64,000 nucleotides of DNA from Thalassotalea sp. 273M-4 (GCF_041410465.1 NZ_CP166961.1:868001-932000); one strand, 5' to 3'. Shown: positions 31,866-41,082, numbered from the stretch's first letter. Numbers and translations are program-made. The notes: a model not told the origin generated them from the sequence alone.

Positions 31866-33437
31866 TTGACCATTTCAGTTTCAGAATTTATCCAACATTT
31901 TAGCGCACCTGAGCGCCTTTCTTCTTTATCAGGTATAAAAAGAGGAATTGAACGTGAAACCTTAAGAATCCGTCCGGATGGTCAACTATCTCCACAATCA
32001 CATAACCCGGAACTTGGTTCAGCATTAACCAACAGTTTAATTACTACGGATTATTCAGAAAGCTTACTAGAATTTATAACCCCAGCATCGGGGTCGATAG
32101 AAAAGTCACTCAATCAACTAAAAGATATTCAAAAATTTACCATGGCTCGGGTTCAAGGTGATCAATTTTGGCCTATGAGTATGCCTTGCATTGTCGCAAA
32201 GGAAGACGATATACAGTTAGCCCAATACGGAGAGTCCAATATTGGCAAAATGAAGACGGTTTATCGTCAAGGTCTTAAAAATCGATACGGTTCATTAATG
32301 CAGGTGATTGCTGGAATTCATTTTAACTTTTCTTTTTCACCTGAGTTTTGGCAACATCTACAACTGTTTTGCCAAGACACACAAGAACTGCAAGATTTTA
32401 TTTCAGAGCGCTATTTTTCTCTTATTCGTAACTACAAGCGATATGGTTGGTTAATTCCGTATTTGTTTGGTAGCTCACCGGCACTGTGTACCTCATTTTT
32501 ACAAAACAAACCGCATGCGTTTCCATTTAAGAAAACCCCCTCAGGTTGCTTGTATTTAGAATATGCAACGTCTTTGCGAATGAGCGACTTGGGCTATACC
32601 AATAAGGCACAATCTAGCCTAAGCATCTGTTATAACAGTTTGCAAAGTTACATTAACGGTGTTCGTAATGCCATTAATTTGCCGTCAGAAGAATTTGCTA
32701 AAATTGGGGTTAAAGTCGATGGTAAGTACCAGCAACTTAACTCTAATGTATTGCAAATTGAAAATGAATTATATGCTCCAATACGCCCTAAACGTGTTGC
32801 AAAGTCAGGGCAAAAACCATCCGAGGCGCTCGAACAAGGCGGTGTTGAATACATTGAAGTAAGGGCAATGGATGTTAATCCATTTGTGAATACTGGCATA
32901 GATGCTGATCAGATGCGCTTTTTGGATGTGTTTTTAACGTATTGTGTATTAGCTGAAAGTGGCACGTTCAGCAAAGAGCAATACGGTCAATTTAGTAAAA
33001 ATACCAATGACGTGGTGATGCAGGGCAGAAACCCTGAACTTAAATTAAACGATTTAGGCACGGAAAAAAGTATTAAAACATGGGGCAATGAGCTGTTTAG
33101 TGACTTTAACCAGATAGCTAAGTTATTAGATACAGCCTACGGTACGACCCAATACAGTGAAGTGATAGCTAAAGAGCTAGAAAAAATTAACGATATTGCA
33201 AAAACGCCTTCAGCTAAAATTGTGCAACAACTGATGCAAGAAGATACCAGTATTATTTCTTGGTCTTTGGAGTTGGCAAACAAGTATAAGACACAACTTG
33301 AACAACATTCATATAGCGAATTTAGTGAGCAATATTTACAGCAACTCGCGACAGAATCCATTCAACAGCAGCAGCAAATAGAACACGCTGATAGCGTCAG
33401 CTTTGATCAGTTTTTAGTCGAATATTTTGCTAAATAA
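31866..33437 (+). CDS. gshA: Glutamate-cysteine ligase
   Basis: First enzyme of glutathione synthesis (ATP-dependent joining of Glu and Cys). 523 residues, as in E. coli GshA. Landmarks: GIKRGIERETLRI near the N-terminus (ATP/metal-binding Glu), TTDYSESLLEFITP, HFNFSFSPEFW, and EYIEVRAMDVNPF. The start is TTG 31866 with a GGGAG ribosome-binding site five bases ahead; no in-frame ATG gives the conserved N-terminus. The 334-base gap upstream (31532-31865) shows no gene and should hold the gshA promoter. Confidence 0.93.
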   Translation: MTISVSEFIQHFSAPERLSSLSGIKRGIERETLRIRPDGQLSPQSHNPELGSALTNSLITTDYSESLLEFITPASGSIEKSLNQLKDIQKFTMARVQGDQFWPMSMPCIVAKEDDIQLAQYGESNIGKMKTVYRQGLKNRYGSLMQVIAGIHFNFSFSPEFWQHLQLFCQDTQELQDFISERYFSLIRNYKRYGWLIPYLFGSSPALCTSFLQNKPHAFPFKKTPSGCLYLEYATSLRMSDLGYTNKAQSSLSICYNSLQSYINGVRNAINLPSEEFAKIGVKVDGKYQQLNSNVLQIENELYAPIRPKRVAKSGQKPSEALEQGGVEYIEVRAMDVNPFVNTGIDADQMRFLDVFLTYCVLAESGTFSKEQYGQFSKNTNDVVMQGRNPELKLNDLGTEKSIKTWGNELFSDFNQIAKLLDTAYGTTQYSEVIAKELEKINDIAKTPSAKIVQQLMQEDTSIISWSLELANKYKTQLEQHSYSEFSEQYLQQLATESIQQQQQIEHADSVSFDQFLVEYFAK

Positions 33438-33511
33438 TGGAACTTTTTAATTCAAGTAAAGCTCTATATAAGCGTTAAACATCTGAATTAAAATATATTA
33501 TTAACTATTGG

Positions 33512-33542
33512 TTAAACGCATACTTTGGTATGCGTTTTTTTT
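33512..33542 (+). terminator. Intrinsic terminator of gshA
   Basis: AAACGCATAC, loop TTTG, GTATGCGTTTTTTTT: 10-bp perfect stem and a T-run, 75 bases after the gshA stop codon. Confidence 0.9.
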
Positions 33543-33621
33543 ATGAAAATAATCGCCCTATTGATGGCTGTTAGCATAGCCATAAACGATTCTAACGCGC
33601 TCGCTTTAAAGATAAATTTAG

Positions 33622-33690
33622 GACAAAAAAAAAGCGCGTTAATAGAATAAACGCGCCGTAATCTATGAAAGCAGTCCAGGGAGAAAAAGC
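33622..33690 (-). ncRNA. Candidate small RNA, module A
   Basis: On the minus strand, TTGAACTT (33728-33721) and ATACAT (33702-33697) form a promoter-like pair; the expected transcript of about 65 bases carries TCTCCCTGGACTGCTTT and ends in a perfect 7-bp hairpin GCGCGTT/AACGCGC followed by nine T. No annotated gene reads into this terminator. The same order of elements recurs in module B. Type and length are inferred; expression is not shown. Confidence 0.5.
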
Positions 33691-33860
33691 TTTCATATGT
33701 ATGATGCAAGAATCAGCTGGAAGTTCAAAAAATAATCAAAAAAGTAAAGTAAACATAGGTTCTTTTTTTATCTTATTGTTTTGTATATAAAATGACTAAA
33801 TGTTTTTAACAGAGGGAATAATAGCGTTTTTTATCTGCGGCAAAACAGAAAAAATTATCG

Positions 33861-33915
33861 GCAAAAAAAAACACCCATAAAGATGAGTGTTAAAGTAGTC
33901 AGGGAAAATAAACAT
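33861..33915 (-). ncRNA. Candidate small RNA, module B
   Basis: On the minus strand, TTGAACTT (33953-33946) and ATACAT (33926-33921) precede a short segment with TTTTCCCTGACTACTTT and a terminator AACACTCAT, loop CTTT, ATGGGTGTT with nine T. Predicted length about 55 bases. It is about 225 bases from module A, with the same strand, promoter spacing, C-rich box and terminator position, so the pair look like paralogous sRNA genes. The gene-free stretch 33438-34005 holds the gshA terminator and these two modules. Confidence 0.5.
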
Positions 33916-34005
33916 ACTAAATGTATAGAGCCTAATTCGATTTAAAAGTTCAAATATAATCTAACTATTTTATATTTTTTTTAAACATGGCAAACTGAAG
34001 CCCCA

Positions 34006-34644
34006 TTGAATCAACTTTTTACCAATATGGCCTCTTTAAAATCACTCTCTTCTATCTCTTTATGCGTATTATTATCGGGCTGCGCCACAGCACCGCCAAA
34101 AAACACCGAAAACTTATGTGAAATATTTCGTGAGAAACATGATTGGTACGAAGGTGCTAAGGACATGCAAGAGCGTTGGGGGGTGCCAATTCATGTGCCC
34201 ATGAGTATGATGTATCAAGAAAGTTCATTTCGCTCTGATGCCTTACCACCTCGTGATTACCTGCTTGGTTTTATCCCTTGGGGGCGGGTAAGTACAGCCT
34301 ATGGTTTTTCACAGGCTAAAACTTTAACTTGGCAAGATTATATTAATGAGACAGACAACGGTGGTGCAGATCGAGATGATTTTGATGATGCCATCGATTT
34401 TATGGGCTGGTTTATTTATAAAACTCAAAAGGTCAATGGGGTGTCAAAATGGGACCCCTATAATCAATACCTAAATTACCATGAAGGCTGGGGTGGTTTT
34501 AGAAAGAAATCTTACAATAGAAAGCCCTGGCTCAAGAAAGTGTCTCGTAAGGTTGAAAGCCGAGCTAAAGTATATGGTCAACAACTTAATACTTGTAAAG
34601 ATGAATTAGATAGCAGCTGGTTATGGCGCGCGTTATTTTATTAG
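34006..34644 (+). CDS. Lysozyme-fold (transglycosylase SLT-like) lipoprotein
   Basis: About 212 residues. The N-terminus is a lipoprotein signal with lipobox LLSGC (Cys near 26), so it should be anchored in a membrane facing the periplasm. The core MSMMYQESSFRSDALPP has a Glu at the usual catalytic position of SLT-type lytic transglycosylases, followed by STAYGFSQAKTLTWQDY and NYHEGWGGF. It probably cleaves or binds peptidoglycan. TTG 34006 has a weak GAAG ahead of it; ATG 34027 in frame would give a tidier 18-residue signal and is a real alternative. Confidence 0.78.
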   Translation: MNQLFTNMASLKSLSSISLCVLLSGCATAPPKNTENLCEIFREKHDWYEGAKDMQERWGVPIHVPMSMMYQESSFRSDALPPRDYLLGFIPWGRVSTAYGFSQAKTLTWQDYINETDNGGADRDDFDDAIDFMGWFIYKTQKVNGVSKWDPYNQYLNYHEGWGGFRKKSYNRKPWLKKVSRKVESRAKVYGQQLNTCKDELDSSWLWRALFY

Positions 34645-34703
34645 ACCTAAGATGGGGTTTATTGTCATCTTAAAAGTAAAATGAGGACAGGTCAGCGCTA
34701 GTT

Positions 34704-34731
34704 AAAAAGGAGCAATATGCTCCTTTTTACT
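34704..34731 (+). terminator. Bidirectional terminator between the lipoprotein and corB genes
   Basis: AAAAAGGAGCA, loop AT, TGCTCCTTTTT: an 11-bp stem with A-run and T-run on opposite sides, placed between convergent genes. Confidence 0.8.
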
Positions 34732-34756
34732 GATATTTTGCCTCTTAATCTGGCGA

Positions 34757-36034
34757 TTACTCGTCGATATAATACTCTGGCATAATACGCACGGTTTTAA
34801 TCATATTATCGGTAACATCAACAATTTCTATCGGATAACCGGCTATTCGCATACTGATGTTAGGCTCTGGAATATCTTCTAAGTATTCCAAAATCAAGCC
34901 ATTAAGGGTTTTGGGGCCATCAATCGGAAAGTGCCAGTCCATTTCTTTATTGATTTCTCTGACGTTGGCACTGCCATCAACCAAATAGGTACCATCAGGT
35001 TGGCGATGCACTTCATCACTTGGGGCAGGTTCCATCGTGGTGGTAAAGTCACCTACGATCTCTTCTAAAATATCTTCTAAGGTAACCAAACCTTGAATGT
35101 CGCCATATTCATCAACAACCAAACCTAAACGTTCTTTGGCGTGCTGAAATTTAAGCAACTGGACATTGAGTTGAGTGCCTTCAGGAATAAAGTATAACTC
35201 TCTCACAGCGCGCAATAAGGTGGCTTTGGAAAATTGACGTTTTGAAATGATTCTTGCCGCATCTCGCATGTGTATATATCCAACCACATCATCGATGCTG
35301 TCGCGATACAAAATGACGCGGGTGTGGTTTGCTTGGGTGAGCTGCTTTTGGATGCTTTTCCAATCATCATTGATATCGATACCATTGATTTCACTGCGTG
35401 GGATCATGATATCTTCAACCGTAACCTTTTCTAAATCAAGAATGCTCACTAACATATCTTGGTTCTTTTGAGGTAAAAGAGCACTTGATTCATTGACCAC
35501 CGTTCTCAGTTCTTCAGAGCTTAAGCTGTGTTCTTCTCGATTCTCTGGACTGATCCGCAGTAATATTAAAATCCCATTAGTAACCCAGTTAACAATCATC
35601 ACCACAGGCAAAAAGATTTTTAATAAGATGGTTAAAATAACCGAGCTTGGAAAGGCAATTTTTTCTGGATAAAGTGCGGCTAAGGTTTTAGGGGTAACTT
35701 CAGCAAAAATCAATACGACTAAGGTTAAAGTCACTGTCACGTAAACCATGGTAACTGGGCCTGGCCCGAGTAAACGTATACCGATAATTGTCGCTATCGA
35801 GGATGCTGCAATATTGACTAGGTTATTACCGATTAAAATTAAACCGATTAATCGGTCTGTGCGATCGAGTAACTTGGTAACTCGTTTAGCGCCACGATGA
35901 TTGTTTTGTTCTAAGTGACGTAACCGATATCGATTTAATGACATCATACCGGTTTCAGAACTGGAAAAGTACGCAGAGATGACTATCAAAACCCCAAGAA
36001 GGGTAAAGAGAGTACCTGTAGATATGCCGTCCAA
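34757..36034 (-). CDS. corB: CNNM/CorB-type membrane protein with CBS and CorC domains
   Basis: 425 residues: an N-terminal DUF21 membrane domain with 3-4 helices (about 1-175, starting ISAYFSSSETGMMSLNRYRL), a CBS pair (about 190-320, DIMIPRSEINGIDINDD and EYGDIQGLVTLEDILEEIVGDF) and a C-terminal CorC/HlyC domain. This is the CorB/YfjD layout, tied to Mg2+ homeostasis in related bacteria. The start is TTG 36034 with AGGAT at proper distance. It lies next to ypjD, as in E. coli. Confidence 0.88.
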   Translation of the reverse strand: MDGISTGTLFTLLGVLIVISAYFSSSETGMMSLNRYRLRHLEQNNHRGAKRVTKLLDRTDRLIGLILIGNNLVNIAASSIATIIGIRLLGPGPVTMVYVTVTLTLVVLIFAEVTPKTLAALYPEKIAFPSSVILTILLKIFLPVVMIVNWVTNGILILLRISPENREEHSLSSEELRTVVNESSALLPQKNQDMLVSILDLEKVTVEDIMIPRSEINGIDINDDWKSIQKQLTQANHTRVILYRDSIDDVVGYIHMRDAARIISKRQFSKATLLRAVRELYFIPEGTQLNVQLLKFQHAKERLGLVVDEYGDIQGLVTLEDILEEIVGDFTTTMEPAPSDEVHRQPDGTYLVDGSANVREINKEMDWHFPIDGPKTLNGLILEYLEDIPEPNISMRIAGYPIEIVDVTDNMIKTVRIMPEYYIDE

Positions 36035-36100
36035 AAAATGATCCTAATAATTAATAAAAAGCAAAAGCCACTATGGCCTAACGTCATATTAACGTGTTTG

Positions 36101-36901
36101 TTATGATAATAAAAATTCTTTCACAAATTTACTGCCAAAATAAGACAGCGTCAGGAGAAAACTTGCCACAATAACCAAGGTCAAAATCCTTTTACCTCGC
36201 CAGCCTTGGCTAAAGTGCCCCCAAAGAATGCTGCAATATACCAGCAAGGCCACAAGCGATAAGACGGTTTTATGGGCATTTTCTTTGGTGATAAAGTCGT
36301 CAATAAACACAAAGCCAATCAGCAAAGATAAAAACAAACAGCTGGTACCGAGCAATAAAATTTTAAAAAACTGCCCCTCTACTTGCATCAATGGTGGTAA
36401 ATGACTTAAAGATAGAAGCTTTTTGTTTTTCAGTTTTAAATTAATATAACTGACTTGAAACGCGTACAAAGTGGCAATCATTAAAATAGCAAACGCCAAT
36501 AATGCGCTGCTAATGTGAACAATTAAACTAAGTTTATTAAGGTCTATGACCATATGTTGATGGGAAGGCAAAAGCCCGACCAGAGTTAGCAAAATGGCCG
36601 TGACAAAATACACCACGGGTAAAATAAGGTCGGCTTTATATTTAACGGCAATGGTCGAGACCACCAGGGCGATTACAAAGCTCATCAATGAGAGCATATT
36701 ATTAAAACTAAAATTCAAATCAGCATTTAAAAACCAACTTCCTGATAACAACAAGGCATGACCAATAAGCGCCAGCCAACCTAAGGTTAAGTAAACGTTT
36801 GGCTTGGGTCCTTCAGGGTGAAATAGTCTCGTAATAACAGCTAAAGCTGATAACAGGTAAAGTGAAATTACCAATAGAGTCAGCATACTTACCATGCTCA
36901 A
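36101..36901 (-). CDS. ypjD: Inner membrane protein YpjD (cytochrome c assembly-like)
   Basis: About 266 residues and eight predicted membrane helices; the family shares the CcsA/CcmC-type fold (HISSALLAFAILMIATLYAFQ, and ...GHFSQGWRGKRIL near the C-terminus). The role is unknown; a part in haem handling is only suggested by the fold. I placed the start at TTG 36901, which follows AAGGGG by six bases and gives MLTLLVISLYLLSAL near the N-terminus; ATG 36895 is two codons later. The frame is open upstream to 36979 but the extra part is hydrophilic and without an SD. Neighbours corB and ffh match E. coli. Confidence 0.82.
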   Translation of the reverse strand: MSMVSMLTLLVISLYLLSALAVITRLFHPEGPKPNVYLTLGWLALIGHALLLSGSWFLNADLNFSFNNMLSLMSFVIALVVSTIAVKYKADLILPVVYFVTAILLTLVGLLPSHQHMVIDLNKLSLIVHISSALLAFAILMIATLYAFQVSYINLKLKNKKLLSLSHLPPLMQVEGQFFKILLLGTSCLFLSLLIGFVFIDDFITKENAHKTVLSLVALLVYCSILWGHFSQGWRGKRILTLVIVASFLLTLSYFGSKFVKEFLLS

Positions 36902-37056
36902 TGGATACCCCTTAAAATTTTTTATTAATCTATTAATGTTAACGCGGTTATTCGATACAACCCATTCACCTAGTGTCATGAGTTGGCGATCATTTTGCTT
37001 ATTGTAATCTAAACATTAGCAAATTAATCTCATCAAACAAAATTAGCAAGAGCTAA

Positions 37057-38280
37057 TTATTTCAATGACATACGACGCAAAGGTTTGATCGCAAAAAATA
37101 TTAAAATCAGGGTGCAAGTTAAAGCGAACCACGCCGGTAATAGTTCGTGGCTGTGACTCATTTGTTCCGAGATGTTGATATTAAAATAATTAAGGCCAGC
37201 ATCGAGTAATAAGCCAAAACCGATTGCCGACAAGGCAACACCAAGTAAGTAGCGAGTTAGGACACTGCTACCCATTTCCTTTTTGATCACCCCTAAAGTG
37301 GAAATATTAGTTGCTGGGCCTGCCATCATAAAGACTAAGGCAGTGCCAGGTGATATTCCCGCCATAATAAAACCGGCAGCAATCGGTGTTGATGCCGTTG
37401 CGCAAATATACATTGGTATGGATAAGCATATCATTACCAACATCGCGACTAACCCACTGCCATATTGTAACAAGAAATCGGTTGCTAAAAAGGTACGAAT
37501 CGTGGTGGCAAATACCAACCCAATAAACAGCCAAACGACAATGTCATCAAGCAGTTGGGTGAAGGCGTATTTAAACCCTAACAGGGTTTTATCAACCCAA
37601 CTCAGTGGTTTAACTTTGGCAGCAGAGCAACAAGAGCTATTACGCGCAAGGGTTACTGTGCTCGTTGCCGATATACTAGGCGTGGCTTGTGTGATGCTTT
37701 GCAGTGCTGGAGCTGTTTGGGGATGGCAACTGGTAGCTGATTGTTTTGGCTCTTCGCTGGTGCTACAACAGGACGTTTTAACCGGTTTCGCAACTGGTGT
37801 TTTGTCGCTACTACAACACGCACTACTTGACCTTGGTTGAGACGATAGCGATGGCGACTTTTCATTGCTGTTATGATCGCGAGCAAGCACTAAAAAGCCA
37901 GTAATAATCGCCGACATAATGGCCGCAAATGGACGATATATTGCCATGACAGGGCCAAGCAACGCGTACGAAACCGATACCGAGTCAACACCGGTTTCAG
38001 GTGTGGCAACAAGGAACGCTGAAGTTGCCGAAGGGGATGCGCCAGAACGTCTAAGTTGGCTGGCAACAGGAATAACCCCACATGAGCATAAAGGTAGGGG
38101 GGCACCAATAAATGCCGCTTTAACAATCGCTCTTTTACCTTTTCCTAAATGTTGAGTTAATATTTGGGTTGGTACCCACGTTTTCATCAACCCCGCTATA
38201 ATCAAGCCCAAAATGAGCCAAGGACTTGCTTCGTTAGCGAGTTGCAATAAGTTTTGACTCCAAAGCACGACTAGGTCCAT
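37057..38280 (-). CDS. YraQ/ArsP-type permease with a Cys-rich central linker
   Basis: About 407 residues, eight to ten membrane helices in two halves. Each half carries the DUF318/permease motif: PLPLCSCGVIPVA with TSAFLVATPETGVDS in the first, and MYICATASTPIAAG with FMMAGPATNISTLG in the second. Between them lies a hydrophilic linker of about 90 residues with repeated Cys pairs (ACCSSD, SCCSTS, SCH, SCCSA) that may bind a metal or metalloid. Relatives export organoarsenicals or are of unknown role. ATG 38280 follows GAGGA; the frame is open to TTG 38310. It separates ypjD from ffh, which are adjacent in E. coli. Confidence 0.85.
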   Translation of the reverse strand: MDLVVLWSQNLLQLANEASPWLILGLIIAGLMKTWVPTQILTQHLGKGKRAIVKAAFIGAPLPLCSCGVIPVASQLRRSGASPSATSAFLVATPETGVDSVSVSYALLGPVMAIYRPFAAIMSAIITGFLVLARDHNSNEKSPSLSSQPRSSSACCSSDKTPVAKPVKTSCCSTSEEPKQSATSCHPQTAPALQSITQATPSISATSTVTLARNSSCCSAAKVKPLSWVDKTLLGFKYAFTQLLDDIVVWLFIGLVFATTIRTFLATDFLLQYGSGLVAMLVMICLSIPMYICATASTPIAAGFIMAGISPGTALVFMMAGPATNISTLGVIKKEMGSSVLTRYLLGVALSAIGFGLLLDAGLNYFNINISEQMSHSHELLPAWFALTCTLILIFFAIKPLRRMSLK

Positions 38281-38413
38281 ATTCCTCACATCCACAGTAA
38301 AAATAATCAAGGTTATTGTATCCCAGTTTAGTAAATATAAAACCCGTAAATTGTTTCAGTGAGACTTTTTATTGTCGAATTAAAATAAACCGGTTGCGAT
38401 TAAGTATATTTTC

Positions 38414-38434
38414 TTAAATGGATTGGTATAATAC
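38414..38434 (+). promoter_or_regulatory. Predicted extended -10 promoter of ffh
   Basis: GGATTGGTATAATACC contains TGG-TATAAT, an extended -10 element, about 40 bases ahead of the ffh ATG. No good -35 box is seen at the right distance. The GGATTGGTA part belongs to a motif repeated elsewhere in the window. Confidence 0.5.
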
Positions 38435-38469
38435 CGCTTTATTGAATTATTAAATTGGCAAACTCTCCT

Positions 38470-39864
38470 ATGTTCGAAAATTTATCTGATCGTTTGACTA
38501 AAACGCTGAAAAATATCAGTGGCCGTGGCCGTCTTACCGAAGACAATATTAAAGATACGTTACGTGAAGTTCGAATGGCTTTACTCGAAGCTGATGTTGC
38601 TTTACCTGTTATCCGTGAATTTATTGCCAATGTAAAAGAACGTGCGGTCGGGCAAGAAGTATCTAAAAGTCTTACCCCTGGTCAAATTTTTGTCAAAATT
38701 GTTCGTACCGAACTTGAAGCCGCGATGGGGGCTGCTAACGAAGCCCTTGATTTAAAAGCCGCGCCACCAGCGGTTGTGCTTATGGCAGGTTTGCAAGGCG
38801 CGGGTAAAACGACCTCCGTAGCCAAGCTGGCAAAGTTTTTACAAGAACGAGAAAAGAAAAAGGTCATGGTGGTTAGTGCCGATGTTTATCGTCCAGCGGC
38901 AATAAAACAGTTGGAAACACTGGCCAGTGAAGTCAATGCCGAGTTTTTCCCTAGTGACATTTCTCAAAAGCCGGTCGATATAGCCAATGCGGCCATCGCT
39001 CAGGCGAAGAAACAATTTATTGATGTTGTTCTTGTTGATACCGCCGGTCGTTTGCATGTTGATGGCGAGATGATGGATGAAATCCAACAACTGCATAGTC
39101 AAATAAACCCGGTTGAAACCTTATTTGTGGTTGATGCAATGACCGGTCAAGATGCCGCCAATACGGCCAAGGCCTTTAATGAAGCCTTACCATTAACCGG
39201 TGTTATCTTAACAAAAACCGACGGTGATGCCCGTGGCGGTGCGGCCTTATCTATTCGTCACATCACCGGCAAACCGATTAAGTTCTTAGGTGCGGGTGAA
39301 AAAATTGATGCCCTTGAGCCATTCCATCCTGACCGTGTTGCGTCTCGTATTTTAGGGATGGGCGACGTTCTATCTTTAATTGAAGAAGTAGAGCAAAAGG
39401 TTGATAAGGAAAAAGCGCAAAAGCTCGCCAACAAAGTTAAAAGTGGTAAAGGTTTTGATTTAGAAGATTTTCGCGAGCAATTAGTTCAAATGAAATCTAT
39501 GGGCGGTATGATGGGCCTTATGGACAAACTGCCTGGTATGGGTGGGATGTCCGATCAAATTAAAGGTCAAATGGACGATAAAATTACCGTGCGTATGGAA
39601 GCCATTATCAATTCTATGACCCCGGCTGAACGCGAACGCCCTGAAATCATCAAAGGTTCTCGTAAACGCCGAATTGCCGCCGGTTCTGGAACCCAAATTC
39701 AAGACGTTAATAAGTTGCTTAAGCAATTTACTCAAATGCAAAAAATGATGAAAAAAATGTCTGGTAAAGGCGGAATGCAAAAAATGATGCGTTCGATGAA
39801 AGGGATGATGCCTCCTGGTGGTATGGGCGGCATGGGTGGACCAGGCGGGTTTTTCCGTCGTTAA
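38470..39864 (+). CDS. ffh: Signal recognition particle protein Ffh
   Basis: 464 residues. The N domain starts MFENLSDRLTKTLKNISGRG (ATG 38470, as in E. coli; TTG 38455 is also in frame). The G domain has GLQGAGKTT, DTAGR and TKTDGDARGG, and the Met-rich M domain (about 330-464) ends in GGMGGMGGPGGFFRR. With 4.5S RNA it targets nascent membrane proteins to FtsY. It heads the conserved ffh-rpsP neighbourhood, though here two other genes lie between ffh and rpsP. Confidence 0.97.
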   Translation: MFENLSDRLTKTLKNISGRGRLTEDNIKDTLREVRMALLEADVALPVIREFIANVKERAVGQEVSKSLTPGQIFVKIVRTELEAAMGAANEALDLKAAPPAVVLMAGLQGAGKTTSVAKLAKFLQEREKKKVMVVSADVYRPAAIKQLETLASEVNAEFFPSDISQKPVDIANAAIAQAKKQFIDVVLVDTAGRLHVDGEMMDEIQQLHSQINPVETLFVVDAMTGQDAANTAKAFNEALPLTGVILTKTDGDARGGAALSIRHITGKPIKFLGAGEKIDALEPFHPDRVASRILGMGDVLSLIEEVEQKVDKEKAQKLANKVKSGKGFDLEDFREQLVQMKSMGGMMGLMDKLPGMGGMSDQIKGQMDDKITVRMEAIINSMTPAERERPEIIKGSRKRRIAAGSGTQIQDVNKLLKQFTQMQKMMKKMSGKGGMQKMMRSMKGMMPPGGMGGMGGPGGFFRR

Positions 39865-39911
39865 TCCTGTCTTTCATCGTTACCGTCAATTGATTAAGGT
39901 TGAGAACAGTC

Positions 39912-41024
39912 GTGCAGCTTTTTAAGTCATTTATTTGTTTACAAGGCCGTGAACATGGCGGCCGCTTTTTAATCTCTTTATTCTCATTTAGCGTCGCATT
40001 TTTATTTCTTGGCAGCACGATCATCAGTGGTTTTGCTGCTCAATGTATTTTTGCTTTCGCATTTACTTTTGTTGCCTATGCATCGTCGCTTAGACGTTGT
40101 CATGATGGCAAGTTAAAAAGGTTATTCGCGGGGCTTAATGCTCTGTTGTTTTTGGCTGCAGCCATACTCAGTGTGTTACTCGAGTCTGGGTTAGCCTTTC
40201 TTGCCTTCAGTTTTTGTTATTGTTTGACTTTTTGGCTATCGGTGCAAAAAAGTGCCGAAGAGGTAAATTATCAACTTGGCTACGCCGGACCCGTTGATCT
40301 TTCTTCTTTTTTGCAACCGCTTGTTGAATCTAACCACAGACGAACTGAGCGTATTGAACCCAGTTTATTTGGTCAACAACCTCCTCAAGATAATGATGAG
40401 TTTGCGGGCATAACAACACAGCAGTTTGCTACTGATCCTGCTGTGTCGATAAATGCCCCCTCAACTTCTAGCCATATTTGGATTGAACAACTGCAAACGT
40501 ATTATAAGCAGTACAAACTTGCGACGCATTTGATAATGGCAACGCTGATGCTCATTTCGTTAGTGAGTTTGACTTGGCCAATGTTGACCGTACCTGCACA
40601 GCAAGAGCTAAACAGCAGTAGGGAAGCAGAAAACCCTGTTATTATCGATAAGGCAAAAATTCGACAACACTTATTGGCTATGCCGGATGATTTTTATTTG
40701 CTCCTTAGTGAGCATCAAGGTTTGATCATTCACTGGAAAGCAGACTTATTAGATGATGGCGTTATTTGGTCTCAAACGACTGCCAAAGGCGATGATACCT
40801 GTGCGGCGATTGAATTTAATCGTGGTGATTCGGTTAGAACCCTGTCAGTCGAAATTGAAGATGCTGGTAATTATTACGCTAATTTTTCACCGCTTGATAC
40901 TGAAACCGTCATTCGCTTATTAGCGATTCGAGGCCAATTCAGTTTATGCGGTTATAACTTTTCATTAAAAGGCTCACAAAAAGCGTTAAATTCAAGCCCA
41001 CACTATATTGATATGGCCAATTAA
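39912..41024 (+). CDS. Membrane protein with DUF805-like N-terminal part, function unknown
   Basis: About 370 residues. The first 130 residues hold four hydrophobic segments with SSLRRCHDGKLKRLF between them and NYQLGYAGPVDLS after them, reminiscent of DUF805 membrane proteins. A hydrophilic linker (about 130-200) leads to another membrane helix (LATHLIMATLMLISLVSLTW, about 204-223) and a 145-residue soluble C-terminal domain, probably periplasmic, that I do not recognise. GTG 39912 is the likely start; TTG 39900 is in frame. It sits between ffh and the rpsP operon. Confidence 0.7.
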   Translation: MQLFKSFICLQGREHGGRFLISLFSFSVAFLFLGSTIISGFAAQCIFAFAFTFVAYASSLRRCHDGKLKRLFAGLNALLFLAAAILSVLLESGLAFLAFSFCYCLTFWLSVQKSAEEVNYQLGYAGPVDLSSFLQPLVESNHRRTERIEPSLFGQQPPQDNDEFAGITTQQFATDPAVSINAPSTSSHIWIEQLQTYYKQYKLATHLIMATLMLISLVSLTWPMLTVPAQQELNSSREAENPVIIDKAKIRQHLLAMPDDFYLLLSEHQGLIIHWKADLLDDGVIWSQTTAKGDDTCAAIEFNRGDSVRTLSVEIEDAGNYYANFSPLDTETVIRLLAIRGQFSLCGYNFSLKGSQKALNSSPHYIDMAN

Positions 41025-41082
41025 CTTACCTTGGTTCTAATTTGTAACTACCGGGTAGGGTAATCGTCAACATATACTCTAA

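Noticed and set aside
33543-33650. 35-codon plus-strand frame starting MKIIALLMAVSIA, resembling a signal peptide
   Set aside because: It begins directly in the T-run of the gshA terminator with no ribosome-binding site, and overlaps the sRNA module A terminator on the other strand.
37283-37840. 185-residue open frame antisense to the YraQ/ArsP-type permease gene
   Set aside because: It is a shadow of the permease gene, which has clear family motifs on the other strand; the antisense product shows no recognisable motif.
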